Assembly (NCBI RefSeq): GCF_032452875.1
Contig: NC_083883.1
Span: 53,504,698-53,568,697 of the forward strand
From: Bos javanicus
Lineage: Eukaryota > Chordata > Mammalia > Artiodactyla > Bovidae
Direction of reading: 5' to 3'
Length of the DNA: 64,000 nucleotides
Part shown: positions 1 through 9,330 of the stretch, piece by piece
Layout of the letters: each line of letters begins with the position of its first letter
How positions within the stretch are numbered: the stretch's first letter is position 1
Program-made: the position numbers and the translations under genes
Notes under the pieces: model-generated
Database searches by the model: none
The model's input: the letters and a program-made list of their open reading frames with translations, nothing else
What the model was told of the DNA's origin: nothing

Positions 1-293
1 TCAACTCTGAATATTCATTGGGAGGACTAATGCTGAAGCTGAAACTCCAATACTTCGGCCATCTGATGCAGAGAGCTAACTCACTGGAAAAGACCCTGAT
101 GCTGGGAAAGACTGAGGGCAAAAAGAGAAGGGGACAACAAAGGATGAGATGGTTGGATGGCATCATCGATTCAATGGGCATGAGTCTGAGCCAACTCTGG
201 GAGATAGAGGAGAACAGGGAAGTCCGCAGACTGGTGTGCTGCAGTCCATAGCGTCACAAAGAGTCAGACATGACTGAGCAACTGAACAACAGC
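1..293 (+). mobile_element. BovB (RTE LINE) 3' end, cut by window edge
   Basis: This is the 3' end of a BovB LINE, the RTE-clade retrotransposon abundant in ruminants. A reading frame at 18-251 encodes the C-terminal tail of the BovB reverse-transcriptase polyprotein (LKLKLQYFGHLMQR, then SLEKTLMLG and QRMRWLDGI). The end reads into the usual ...GACTGAGCAACTGAACAAC terminus. The 5' part lies outside the window. Several residues differ from the copy at 62425-62991, so this one is older or more decayed. It is non-functional. Confidence 0.9.
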
Positions 294-309
294 ATATGTA
301 TGTGTGTAT

Positions 310-378
310 CTGACTTACTTTGCTGAGCAGCAGAACTAACAGCATTGTAAAGCACCTACACTCCAATAAAAATTAATA
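310..378 (+). mobile_element. L1 3'-terminal fragment
   Basis: A short L1 tail: an AGCAGAACTAACAGCATTG-type stretch followed by CACTCCAATAAAAATTAATAAAA. It matches, as reverse complement, the L1 tails at 22.8, 24.4 and 51.1 kb. The BovB tail just upstream may have inserted into this L1. Confidence 0.6.
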
Positions 379-385
379 AAAGAGA

Positions 386-1119
386 AAGGACGGGAGGGGC
401 TCCCACTCCCCTGGGATGGGAATCACATGACAGGCCAGGCCCTAAGCAGCCTCCAGTCTCACAAAATCTCATACACATGACTGAGGACAGTCTTACCTAT
501 AAACGCTTATTGGCACTTAAAAAAAATGAGATATAACTGACATAGACTTGGCTTTTTTTTTTTTAAACAAAGTATTATCTTCTCCAAATTTGTCATCTCA
601 GTTGCAAAAGGGAATATGTGCCTGATACATGCTACTCTGTGCAACTGGAATAACAAGTAACCATATCCACGGATGGGGTGACGATGGACACTTGAATGTC
701 TGGTACCCTTGGTGATGCCCCACTGTAGGCAATCCTGCTGGGTGTCCTTCATTTGCTGAGAGTCCTCTACTGAGATGAAATGGAACAAAAGAATTCCACA
801 GAGCAGCCCTCTCCTGCTGCCACAGGATTTTCTCCTTCCTTATGTTTTATACCTTCTTGGATCATATTCTAACTATTCACTTCCACATTGATTTCTACCA
901 CTAGAGGTAGAAAGGCTGGACGACAAGTGTCTTACTTGGTTTCTCTCCTTGATGTGTGCCCAGGGGCACATGCTGCCTGGCACATGGTGGGTTCTTTGGG
1001 CCTTCATTCTATAGTTCATACCAAGCGCCTGCTCTGTGCCTGGCACTGAGGGGCACAGTGGTGAACAGGACACATGGCCTCTAAAAGAACTTGAGAGTCT
1101 GTCTAGTTCAACACTTTCT
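386..1119. other. Unassigned single-copy-looking sequence
   Basis: No gene or clear repeat. Around 1015-1070 there is a short L2/MIR-like phrase (GCCTGGCACTGAGGGGCACAGTG). A 93-codon open stretch on the minus strand (507-788) has no recognisable domain and I regard it as chance. Confidence 0.5.
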
Positions 1120-1200
1120 TTTAATAAATGATGACAAAGGCCCAGGGAGGGAAAGTGCCCTGGGTACCACAGCTAGAACCAGATACAGTCTAGCGCCCTC
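1120..1200 (-). repeat. MIR SINE fragment
   Basis: Reverse-complement MIR core: ATGACAAAGGCCCAGGGAGG, a decayed form of the usual 'gatgaggaaactgaggc' phrase, followed by CCACAGCTAG. Short and diverged. Confidence 0.45.
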
Positions 1201-1274
1201 TCCTGGACTGACCAGCTAGACGGCTGCTTGATGAATGAGCAGTGTGTCTATGAGTTGGTCCATTCAGTGCTAGA

Positions 1275-1478
1275 GGGCTTCTCAGGTGGTTCAGTGTTAA
1301 ATAATCTGCCCACCAATGCAAGGAGACACAGGTTCGATCCCTGGGTGGGGAAGATCCGCTGAAGGAGGAAATGGTAACCCACTCCAGTTATTCTTTCTTA
1401 GAGAATCCCATGGACAGAGGAGTCTGGTGGGCTACAGTGCATAAGGCCCCAAAGAGTTGGACAAAGCTAAGCACACAC
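1275..1478 (+). mobile_element. Bov-tA SINE
   Basis: Complete ruminant Bov-tA: a tRNA-like head (GGGCTTCTCAGGTGGTTCAG, then box-B-like GGTTCGATCCCTGGG), followed by a Bov-A monomer (GGAGGAAATGGTAACCCACT ... GGAGTCTGGTGGGCTACAGT). The CACACACACATGCATG tail is an (AC)-type 3' end. This family is transcribed by Pol III and moved by LINE machinery, probably BovB, with which Bov-A shares sequence. Confidence 0.93.
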
Positions 1479-1959
1479 ACATGCATGCACAGATTTGGTG
1501 CCAGAAGCTGGCTATGAAGACCAGCAAAAGCAGAAGGAAGGGAGACATAGCAACAACAAAGGATTTGGAGAGAAGAGATAAGAACGGGGGAAGATCCAGG
1601 CCAGGTCAGTGCATGCTAACATCAGTGGCAGGACATCAAGTCCCTGCCCCCCAGGCAGCAGGGGAGCTGAAGAACTCCAGCACTAGTCTCTGGTAGAGGG
1701 CCAGTGCCCAGACTCTGGTCTCCTCATTGAAAATGAAGAGAAAAACTCTTGCCTCTTGAGTTTGCATAATTAAAACTGAAGAGCAGAATTTGCCTTTCAA
1801 CTTAAGCCCCATGAAAATGCAGAGAAAACTCCTAAAATATGACTCATTATTACACAGATAAATCATGTAGGTCCCTTGACTCCTACTTGCGGCTGAGTTT
1901 TATGCTGTAAAAAAAAGCAGATACAGCTATTGACTACTTCCACGGTCAAAACTCAGCTT

Positions 1960-2640
1960 CTTGGCAAGATCCAAAGGCCTCACTGGCTGGAATTTGTCTG
2001 CGTCTCCAGACTGCTCTTCCCCCACTTCAATCCTACATCCTGGCCACAGCAAACTCCCCAAAGTTCTTCTCATATGCCCTTTTGTCCTGGCCTCTTTCTT
2101 TTGGGCGCTTCCCAGGTGACTCAGTCATAAAGAATCTGCCTGCCAATGCAAGAGACACGGGTTTAATCCCTGGGTCGGGAAGATCCCCTGGAGAAGGAAA
2201 TGACAACCCACTGCAGTATTCTTGCCTGGGAAATCCCATGGACAGAGAAGCCTGGTGGGCTACAGTGCATGGGGTGCAAAGAGTCAGACACAACTGAGTG
2301 ACCAAACAGCAACTGCTTTTGCCCAGACAGCCTAGAGTACCCTTTTCATCTTCTCCACTTGGCTAATCCAGACTCATCCCTCCCAACTCAGCTCCCATGT
2401 CACTTCTTATGGGTATCATTACTATGCCCTAACCCCACACCCAGAGCTGGAGAAGCTATCTACCCTCCTACAGGTCTCTATACTTACCTTCCTTGTAGCA
2501 CTTACCACACGCCTGTTGCCTCATCTCTTGTCCAGCAATTATGTCCTAGCTCTGTGCCCCTGTTGTCTCCCATGGCCTCACCATATCAGGCACTCGGTAA
2601 AGGTTACCTGAACGTGGTCCATGCCTTCCCCAATCCAGCC
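1960..2640 (+). repeat. L2 LINE remnant, split by a Bov-tA
   Basis: Old L2-type 3' sequence on both sides of the SINE at 2103-2310. The right part has the typical run AACTCAGCTCCCATGTCACT ... GTAGCACTTACCACACGCC ... GCACTCGGTAAAGG. Diverged; the left part is assigned mainly by position. Confidence 0.5.
2103..2310 (+). mobile_element. Bov-tA SINE
   Basis: Tripartite Bov-tA with tRNA head (GGGCGCTTCCCAGGTGACTC), box B relic GGTTTAATCCCTGGGTCGGG and full Bov-A monomer, ending GACACAACTGAGTGACCAAAC. It lies in L2-type DNA. Short CTTTTG matches flank it and may be a target duplication. Confidence 0.93.
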
Positions 2641-2768
2641 TCATAAAAGGCGGCAATTTTTTTTTCTTTTACAACATAATTTGTAGTTGCTTTGAAGTAT
2701 TGTACCACACAAATACCTTTGCAGTATCATACCATGCGAATAACCTTATGAGTTATTTAACTGGCTTA

Positions 2769-2886
2769 GAAGATTCCCTGGAGAAGGCAAAGGCTTCCCA
2801 CTCCAGTACTGTGGCCTGGAGAATCCCATGGACTGTACAGTCCATGGGGTCACAGAGAGTCAGACACGACTGAGTGACTTTCACTT
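2769..2886 (+). mobile_element. Bov-A monomer SINE
   Basis: A Bov-A unit without tRNA head: TTCCCTGGAGAAGGCAAAGG ... CCACTCCAGTACTGTGGCC ... GAGTCAGACACGACTGAGTG. It ends in a CTTTCACTTCCA tail. Probably 5'-truncated at insertion. Confidence 0.85.
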
Positions 2887-2887
2887 C

Positions 2888-3665
2888 CACTGTTGTTGGA
2901 CATTTAGATTATTTTCAATATTTTAAGACTCCTATTTTGATACTAAAGGAATTACCATAGCCATCAACTAGCCAACTGAGATTTCCCCTAAAACCCAGCA
3001 AATCAAACCTCAGTGAAAATAAAGCAAGGCTACTTAGGATGCTGGTAATCACAGTGTGAGTTGATCAATGTTCCATTTGGAGGACAGCAAGGACTGCCTT
3101 ATCAGAGCAGCATGACACACACCCCAGATTCGTCTATTGATAGGTCTCTGGGTACCTTTTATCGAACTAGTTCTCTTGGGGGGGAGTTCTGTTCCTGAGT
3201 CACGTCTGCCAGGAATTCCACATAAAATCGAAGAAGAAACTCAGCCAGCTGAAGGTACTGGTGGCCTGGTTAATAAGCTCTGCTCCGGTGAAGGCTTCTC
3301 CTCCCCACAAACGGAATCCCAGATGGAGCCTAGGCTCAGACACTCACAGGTAAGACAGCAGCCCCAGGCCCTGTAGACCCCAGGACTGAGGGTCTGTTGA
3401 GTTTCATTGCCGTTGCATCACAGTCCCAGACCTAGAGGTCTCCATAAAAGCCAAGGCCAGAATCAAGGCCTTTTCTCCCAGCCTTCTGCTGCACCCTGCT
3501 ATCAGGCAAAGCAGAGACAGACGACCCAGAATTGCTGCTAGGTCGTCTTTGATGGGAAGAAGGTCACGGTGAGGCTGAGTTTGTTACCATCTGGGGGTGG
3601 TTCCCATAGTCTATTAAGAGGCAGTAGAAGTTCATTAACATCAAAAGAGCTTAAGTAAAGGTGGG
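2888..3665. other. Unassigned sequence
   Basis: The first ~60 bases (TGTTGTTGGACATTTAGATT) resemble an old minus-strand L1. The rest shows nothing recognisable. A strong splice-donor-like CAG|GTAAGA lies at 3347-3355 behind an 80-codon open stretch (3137-3376), but no convincing acceptor or protein similarity supports an exon. Confidence 0.45.
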
Positions 3666-3797
3666 GGACATCCCTGGTGGTCCAGGGGTTAAGAGGCCAC
3701 ACTGCCAATACAGGCAGCACAGGTTTGATCCCTGGTCGAGGAACTAAGATCCCACATGCCATGGGGCACAGCCAAAAGATTAAAAAGAGAATGAAAA
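3666..3797 (+). mobile_element. CHR-type tRNA SINE
   Basis: Artiodactyl CHR-type SINE: GACATCCCTGGTGGTCCAGG head, box-B-like GGTTTGATCCCTGGTCG, then AACTAAGATCCCACATGCC and a short A-rich tail. Unlike Bov-tA it has no Bov-A part. The family predates the cow-whale split. Confidence 0.88.
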
Positions 3798-3886
3798 GAT
3801 GGAATAAAGAGATCATTCTTCTTTGTCCATGAAGGAAGCTCCCAGATTGGGGGAGGGGAGAGAAAGGGTTGCCTAGAGTCTTTCCT

Positions 3887-4018
3887 CGGAGAAGGCAATG
3901 GCACCCCACTCCAGTACTCTTGCCTGGAAAATCCCATGGACGGAGGAGCCTGGTGGGTTGCTGTCTATGGGGTTGCACAGAGTCGACACGACTGAAGCAA
4001 CACAGCAGCAGCAGCAGC
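3887..4018 (+). mobile_element. Bov-A SINE with CAG tail and target duplication
   Basis: One Bov-A unit of the Bov-A2 type (GGAGAAGGCAATGGCACCCC ... CACGACTGAAGCAAC) ending in (CAG)n. It is flanked by 10-bp target duplications AGTCTTTCCT at 3877-3886 and 4019-4028, so the boundaries are exact. Confidence 0.93.
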
Positions 4019-4129
4019 AGTCTTTCCTAGCGACGTGGGATGGTGTCAGTTCTACGAAAGTGGTCAGACTGAGGTGGGTATGCTGGAAATTCTGATGAGG
4101 CCTCTAAGGGGAGCAAGGAGTACGGTTCT

Positions 4130-4260
4130 GTTACTTACGAACATCCGGGCCTTGGGGTATTTTGGTCTTAGTTTCTCCACCCATAATCTATGAGATGGGA
4201 ATCATACCTACCTCATGGACTTAAGAGAACAGAATACACACAGGTGCACACACAGAGCAC
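4130..4260 (+). repeat. MIR SINE
   Basis: Old MIR in sense orientation: GTCTTAGTTTCTCCACCCAT ... ATGAGATGGGAATCATACC and TACCTCATGGACTTAAGAG. The 5' part is diverged. Confidence 0.65.
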
Positions 4261-4394
4261 ACCTGTAACTCATCAATGATGATTTCCAACTTCAGCTTCT
4301 TTAAAGGGAGAAACAACGACCTCTTCTGGAATTTTGTGCTTCTTTCTTTCTACCACCATCTATAGCTGTCTTGACCACATCTAATCGAACTGCA

Positions 4395-4512
4395 ATTATT
4401 TATTTATTTGGCTGTGCAACATGTGGGATCTTAGTTCCCCGACCAAGGGTTGAACCTGTGCCCCTGCAGTGTAAGAGCAGTGTCTTAACCACTGGACTGC
4501 CAGGGAAGTCCC
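4395..4512 (-). mobile_element. CHR-type tRNA SINE
   Basis: Reverse-complement CHR SINE. It starts with a (TATT)n tail, then GGCTGTGCAACATGTGGGAT, GTTCCCCGACC and ends AACCACTGGACTGCCAGGGA. The tail at the left end fixes the minus orientation. Confidence 0.9.
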
Positions 4513-5259
4513 TGAACAGCATTTTTAAAAAGCAATTTACTCCTGAGTCTTTACCTTAGTTTCATTGAATATGTGTACAACAGGCATAAACAGGTTGTGC
4601 AATAACCACAGATGGCTCTTAGCAAGCAAAGGACTTGGCTGCTGGGAGACAAGGGGCCCCAGCAGGGTGGTCAAGGAACTGCTGGCCATGCAGAGGCTCC
4701 TTTTCTCAGTGGAAAGCAGTCAGTTGCTCTGCCCACGCACCCTTGCCCTGAGCACATGGGTGTGCCCTGGCCTGACTTCCAGCTGCCCCTGTCTTCAGTT
4801 CTCTGCCTGAGGACCTCCTCTCCCTGCTGGAGCTCACTTTGCCACTTGCACAGCAGGTGCCATAGAACAATGGAAATTCTGACAGCAAGGACAGATGAGA
4901 GCTGGTGTATAAAGACCCCAGCCCCCTCACCTGTAGGGCTGGATAACCCTGAGGCATGTTCTGCATGGGCTCCCGATGTTTCTCCAGCAGGATCAAATTC
5001 CTATCTCCCACAGTAGTACCTGGCTTAGAAGCGCACCCTTGCTTGCATCTCTGCCTCCCCTTTCATGTCTCATTTTCCTGAAGCCCTTCTGGTGTCCTCC
5101 CACCTCTCAGATTAACTATTTTTTCCTGAGTCCTAGGCTCAATTTGCTTTTGCAAAAACCCAAACTATAACAGTCTCAGATGTAAGCCTTGCTCTGGGAA
5201 TGGAACAAACAGGGCAATGTGGTGCTTCAGTTATATGAAGGTCGCCATATACACAACCC
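4513..5259. other. Unassigned sequence
   Basis: No clear repeat or gene. Overlapping open stretches of 81-134 codons at 4565-5016 have low-complexity, proline/serine-rich translations typical of chance frames in GC-richer DNA, and no domain I recognise. Confidence 0.45.
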
Positions 5260-5769
5260 TGTCTGTGGGGGGCTGAATAATAGCCCCCAGTGATGTCCTG
5301 ATGCTAATCCCCAGAACCTGTGTATATGTCACTTTGCATGGTAAAAGAGACACTGCAGATGTGACTAAGTTAAGGATCTGGAGATGGAGAGATGATTCTG
5401 GCTGATCCAGCTGGGCCTGATCCAGTAATGAGAGTCTTAGAGAGGCAGGAGGGAGTGAAGTGGGAAGCAGGCCATGTGACAACAGAAGCTATGGGAAGCA
5501 CAATCAGAAAAAGAAGATGCTGGCTTTGAGGATGGAGGGAGGCACCACGAGCCAGGGAATGCAGGCAACCTCTAGGAGCTAGAAAAGGTAAGGAAACGGG
5601 TTCTCTCCTGGAGCCTCTAGAAGGAATCAGCTGTTGATACCATGAGTTTGGCCCCCTCAGACTCATTCCAGACTTCCAACCTCCAGAACTATAACAGAAT
5701 AAATATGTGTTGTTTTTTTAAAGCTGCTGAGTTGATGGTAATTTGATACAGTAGCAAAAAGAAACTAAA
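5260..5769 (+). mobile_element. MLT1 (ERVL-MaLR) solo LTR
   Basis: Ancient MaLR-type LTR. The order of landmarks fits MLT1: GGGGCTGAATAATAGCCCCC, AATCCCCAGAACCTGTG, TGTGACTAAGTTAAGGATCT, GCCATGTGACAACAGAAGC, then CCTCCAGAACTATAACAGAA and AATAAATATGTGTTGTTTTT (the poly(A) signal region). No internal retroviral sequence is present. It is a placental-age fossil with no coding capacity. Confidence 0.8.
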
Positions 5770-5794
5770 GCTTACCATCCAGTCCTTGCATTAC

Positions 5795-5970
5795 CTTATA
5801 GTGGATACAATTTATCCCCATTTTACAGATGGGAAAACTGGAGCTTGCTCACCTGTGGAACAGCTTGGCCTCAAGGCAGAAGAGCTGGTAAGTGGCAGAG
5901 CTGGGATCAAGCTAGTGTGTCTAACCTGGACCATCAAGTTCCCTCTACCCATGATTACAACACTAATTCC
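5795..5970 (-). repeat. MIR SINE
   Basis: Antisense MIR with a well-kept core: CCCCATTTTACAGATGGGAA, GGTAAGTGGCAGAGCTGGGA. Confidence 0.8.
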
Positions 5971-6260
5971 AGGAGACCCACTTGCAAAGCCAGCCTCTTA
6001 AGGTTGGGCTTCCTGGTTCTACTGTGTCCACTAAAAGGCTCAACAACAAAGAAACATGCCAAGGCTTGCAAAGATGATAGGAAAAGCTCCTGGGAGCTTA
6101 TATGAGGCCAAACCCTACCTCAATACTCAAGTTATAACCTGCTTAGATGAGGCTCAGGACAGGTTCACTCATTCTATTTTGGACTGAAATGGGATAGTCA
6201 GGTGCTGAACAGAATACAATTCTAATCATATTTCAAAAGAAATATAAATACTCCAGTGGG

Positions 6261-6470
6261 GACTTCCCTGGTGGTCCAATGGTTGAGAATCTGTCTGCCA
6301 ATGCAGGGGACACAAGTTCAATCCTCGGTCTGGGAAGATCCCACATGCTACAAGGCAACGAAGCCCATGTACTGCAACTACTGAGCCCATGCTCTGCAAC
6401 AAGAGAAGCCCCTGACTGCTGCAATAGAGAAAGTCTGCACAGCAATGAAGACCCAGCACAGCCAATAAAC
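6261..6470 (+). mobile_element. Full-length CHR SINE with 15-bp target duplication
   Basis: Long-form CHR SINE: tRNA head (GACTTCCCTGGTGGTCCAAT), box-B-like AAGTTCAATCCTCGGTC, then the body ACTGCAACTACTGAGCCCAT ... AGCAATGAAGACCCAGCACA. Flanking AAATACTCCAGTGGG (6246-6260) and AAATGCTCCAATGGG (6471-6485) match at 13 of 15 bases, a decayed target duplication. Confidence 0.93.
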
Positions 6471-6519
6471 AAATGCTCCAATGGGTAAGAAAAATGGAAT
6501 TGCTGCTCAAGTATTACTC

Positions 6520-6637
6520 AATGATAGTATGTATTTCACTGAGCTCCTGCTATGTGCCAGGTATGTGCTAGATGCTGGGGAAATCCAAAGAATTATAAAG
6601 AACTGCCTTAGTGGTGTAGAAGACGCAGGGCAGGAGG

Positions 6638-6674
<37 letters not shown>

Positions 6675-6960
6675 TAACTGGCATACAACATGACAGGCCC
6701 TGTATTTCTAAGTCAGCCTGGGGATCCGTTCCTGAGGACCTACTGTGTGCAAGACAATGAGTTGGAGCTGGGAGAAGATAAACCATCCCTGCTATGAAGT
6801 AGCTAACAGGCTTGGTGAGGTTAACAAATAGGTAAGGAACACATATTACTCATTCTTCACACATTTATTTGACAAATAATTGCTGAGTGCTTCCTACATG
6901 TCAACACTGTGCCAGGGATGCTAGAGTGATGGAAATGTACTAGAAACAGTGGAGGCTGAA
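6520..6960 (+). repeat. L2-like old LINE fragments
   Basis: Phrases such as GAGCTCCTGCTATGTGCCAG and CACTGTGCCAGGGATGC recur in ancient L2/MIR3-type repeats. A (CA)n microsatellite interrupts them. Family and borders uncertain. Confidence 0.4.
6641..6672. repeat. (CA)n microsatellite
   Basis: Sixteen uninterrupted CA dinucleotides (32 bp), likely polymorphic. Confidence 0.98.
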
Positions 6961-7564
6961 AGGAGAGGATGGTTGGTGCTCCTTGGAGGGTCAAAGGGAG
7001 CCTGATGGTAAGATGAGCTGCAGTCCAACAGCTGAGAAGTATCCCCAGGATGCAGAATGGGTGAGAAATCTTAGCTTCACATCTCTGCTTTACTATCCCA
7101 TTACAGTAATCTAATTGGTGTGTTTGACCTATGCATCTTCTCTGGGGGAGGCCACAAGTGTCCAGTAGCAGTGACAGGGTTTTAACTGTGGTCTTTACTG
7201 TATCTCTGCACATATGGAGTGACTCAATGCCCAGGCAATTGAGCTCAGCCTGTTTTTCTCAGGTTCATTCCCACCACTGAGACACTGTCTGTTTCCAGTT
7301 CCCGGGGAGGTGCTAGGGGTCAGAGCCTATACGGCTTTCAGCTCACATTTTCCCTCCCATCATGCATTCAGCAGGCTCTTGCTCTCATATCTGATAGGAA
7401 ACTTGCAGGATGTCAAATGTGACAAACAGGGTTTTAAAACAGCCAAGGGAAATATAAACAAAGAGATCTGCTTTTCAGATTCTGGTATGAACAGTTCTGG
7501 AAAAAGAAATGGAGAGAGGATTTTAATGGACTTAAAGAAACCAGTTCAAATGAGAGAGACCAGG
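6961..7564. other. Unassigned sequence
   Basis: No gene, SINE or LINE recognised over ~600 bases. A 91-codon plus-strand frame at 7310-7585 has no features of a protein family. Confidence 0.45.
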
Positions 7565-8037
7565 TGCTGTTGGTGGAGCTGCTGATACTCTGTATGCATC
7601 TTATCTTTTATGATAAAAACAAGTGTGACATACACCCTGTGTTGAGTTGTCTGCATTTTGAGATCTCCTGGGTCTCGAATATCATAAGCATTAACATAGC
7701 CAAACACATTCGGGGTGAGTGAGGAATTTATAGTTTCAGGGTTAGGGAATTGTACATTCCTTAAGGACTTCCCTGGTGGCTTAGAGGGTAAAGCATCTGC
7801 CTGCAATGCAGGAGACCCGGGTTCGATCCCTGGGTCGGGAAGATCCCCTGGAGAAGGAAATGGCAACCCACTCCAGAATTCTTCCTTGGAAAATCCCATG
7901 GACAGAGGAGCCTGGTAGGCTACAGTCCATTGGGCTGCAAAGAGTCGGACACGACTGAGTGACTTCACTTTAACTTTCACTTAAAAAAAAAAAATCTTCT
8001 TTTAAAAAATGAATTTTTTTTCCCACTAAATGTATAT
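7565..8037 (-). repeat. Unidentified interspersed repeat, copy A (split by Bov-tA)
   Basis: The segment 7565-7764 plus 7995-8037 aligns, as reverse complement, with 27595-27795. The best block is about 120 bases (TTTGGCTATGTTAATGCTTA is identical in both) at roughly 80-85% identity by eye. The match continues across the Bov-tA inserted at 7765. On the minus strand the block is open and includes FGYVNAYDIRDPGDLKM. I do not recognise the family. It may be a LINE internal region, an ERV piece or two retrocopies of one transcript. Confidence 0.55.
7765..7994 (+). mobile_element. Bov-tA SINE, well preserved
   Basis: A near-consensus Bov-tA: intact box B (GGTTCGATCCCTGGGTCGGG), GATCCCCTGGAGAAGGAAAT junction into Bov-A, and GAGTCGGACACGACTGAGTG near the end. 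The CpGs still present suggest it is among the younger copies here. It ends in an A12 tract. Confidence 0.95.
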
Positions 8038-8226
8038 AAGGACTTCCATGGTGGTCCAGGGGTTAAGACTTTGCCTTCCAATGCAGGGGTATGGATTCAA
8101 CCCCTGGTCAGGGAGCTAAAATCTCACATGCCTCGAGGCCAAAAAAATCCAAACATAAAACAGAAACTGTATTGTGACAAACTCAAAAAGACTTTAAAAA
8201 TGGTCCCCATAAAAAAATCTTAAAAA
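8038..8226 (+). mobile_element. CHR SINE, long-tail subtype
   Basis: CHR SINE with the tail typical of one subtype: CATAAAACAGAAACTGTATT and AGACTTTAAAAATGGTCCCC. The same tail occurs at 17913, 35545 and 56253, so these four form a subgroup. Confidence 0.9.
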
Positions 8227-8227
8227 C

Positions 8228-8660
8228 AATTAATATATATATAACAACAAAATGTGGTATATACACACAAAGAAATATCATTCAGCCTTAAAAAGGCAGG
8301 GAATTCTGACACATGTGACACCATGAATGAATCTTAAAGACGTTATGCTAGGTGCAGTCAGTCACAAAAGGACAGATGTTGTATGGATCCACTTACACGA
8401 AGGACTTAGAGTAGTCAATATTCACAGTGACGGAAAGCAGAATAGTGATTATGGGGGGTTGAGGGAAGAGAGGAGTGAAGACAGTGTTTAACGGGGACAG
8501 AATTTAAGGTTGAGAAGAAAATGTTCTGGAGATGGGCAGTGGTTGATGGCTGCCTAACAATGTGAAGGTATGTACGTAATGCCACTGAACTGTACAGATA
8601 AGAATGGTTAGAATGGTAAATGTTATGTTACAGATATTTTTCCACTATAAATAAAAATGT
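8228..8660 (+). mobile_element. Ancient L1M 3' end
   Basis: Sense L1M-type 3' region: ATCATTCAGCCTTAAAAAGG, CACAAAAGGACAGATGTTGT, TTCTGGAGATGGGCAGTGGT, TGCCACTGAACTGTACAGAT. No open frame. It predates the SINEs on either side. Confidence 0.85.
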
Positions 8661-8796
8661 AAGAACTGCAAATGCCACTTTTGAGCTGAAATAGAATCAG
8701 TAGGATTTGGGAGCTGAAGGGGATTGTAGTCATGAGTTGATCAGTTTGGACTTTCCAGATGTCAGTGTGAGGTGGCTGCAATGAATCAGCCAGGGG

Positions 8797-9318
8797 TAAC
8801 CCAGTCATTCCAGTCCTAGATATGTACCCAGGAGAAATGAAAGCATAATTTCACAAAAGACTACTTGTATACAAATATCCACAGCAGCTTTATTCAAAAT
8901 AGCCCCAAACTGGAGCCCATCCAAATATCCATCAGTAGGAGAATGGATAAACCGATCGCAGTGTATCTATACAATTTACTCTTCTCCAGTTCTAAAATGA
9001 ATGAACTGTTGAAACACACAACTTGGATGAATCTCAAAATATTTTGCTAAGTGAAAGCAGCCAGATATAAAAGTATGCATACTGTAGGATCCATTTATAT
9101 GAAATTCTAGATTAGGCAAAACTCATTTATATGGATAGAACTGAGAACAGGCGTTGCCTGGAGGGAGGGCAGTCTGGGGTAAGGGCCCAAAGAGATTTTC
9201 TAGGATGATGGAAATATTTGGTATCTCAATAGGGGTGTGAGTGGCCTGAATGTAATTCATTTGAGCATTTGTCAAAACTCCTCAAACTGTATACCTAAGA
9301 TCTATGCATTTTGCTGTG
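8797..9318 (+). mobile_element. Second ancient L1M 3' end
   Basis: A separate old L1 tail: ATATGTACCCAGGAGAAATG, ACAGCAGCTTTATTCAAAAT, CCAAATATCCATCAGTAGGA, AATGAATGAACTGTTGAAAC. It differs in order and wording from the preceding L1M, so it is a different element or subfamily. Confidence 0.8.
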
Positions 9319-9330
9319 AGAACAAATAAT

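Noticed and set aside
507..788. Minus-strand 93-codon frame
   Set aside because: The frame includes a poly-lysine run from an A/T tract and has no family resemblance.
3347..3355. CAG|GTAAGA splice donor after an open stretch
   Set aside because: A single good donor motif is common; no paired acceptor or protein similarity supports an exon.
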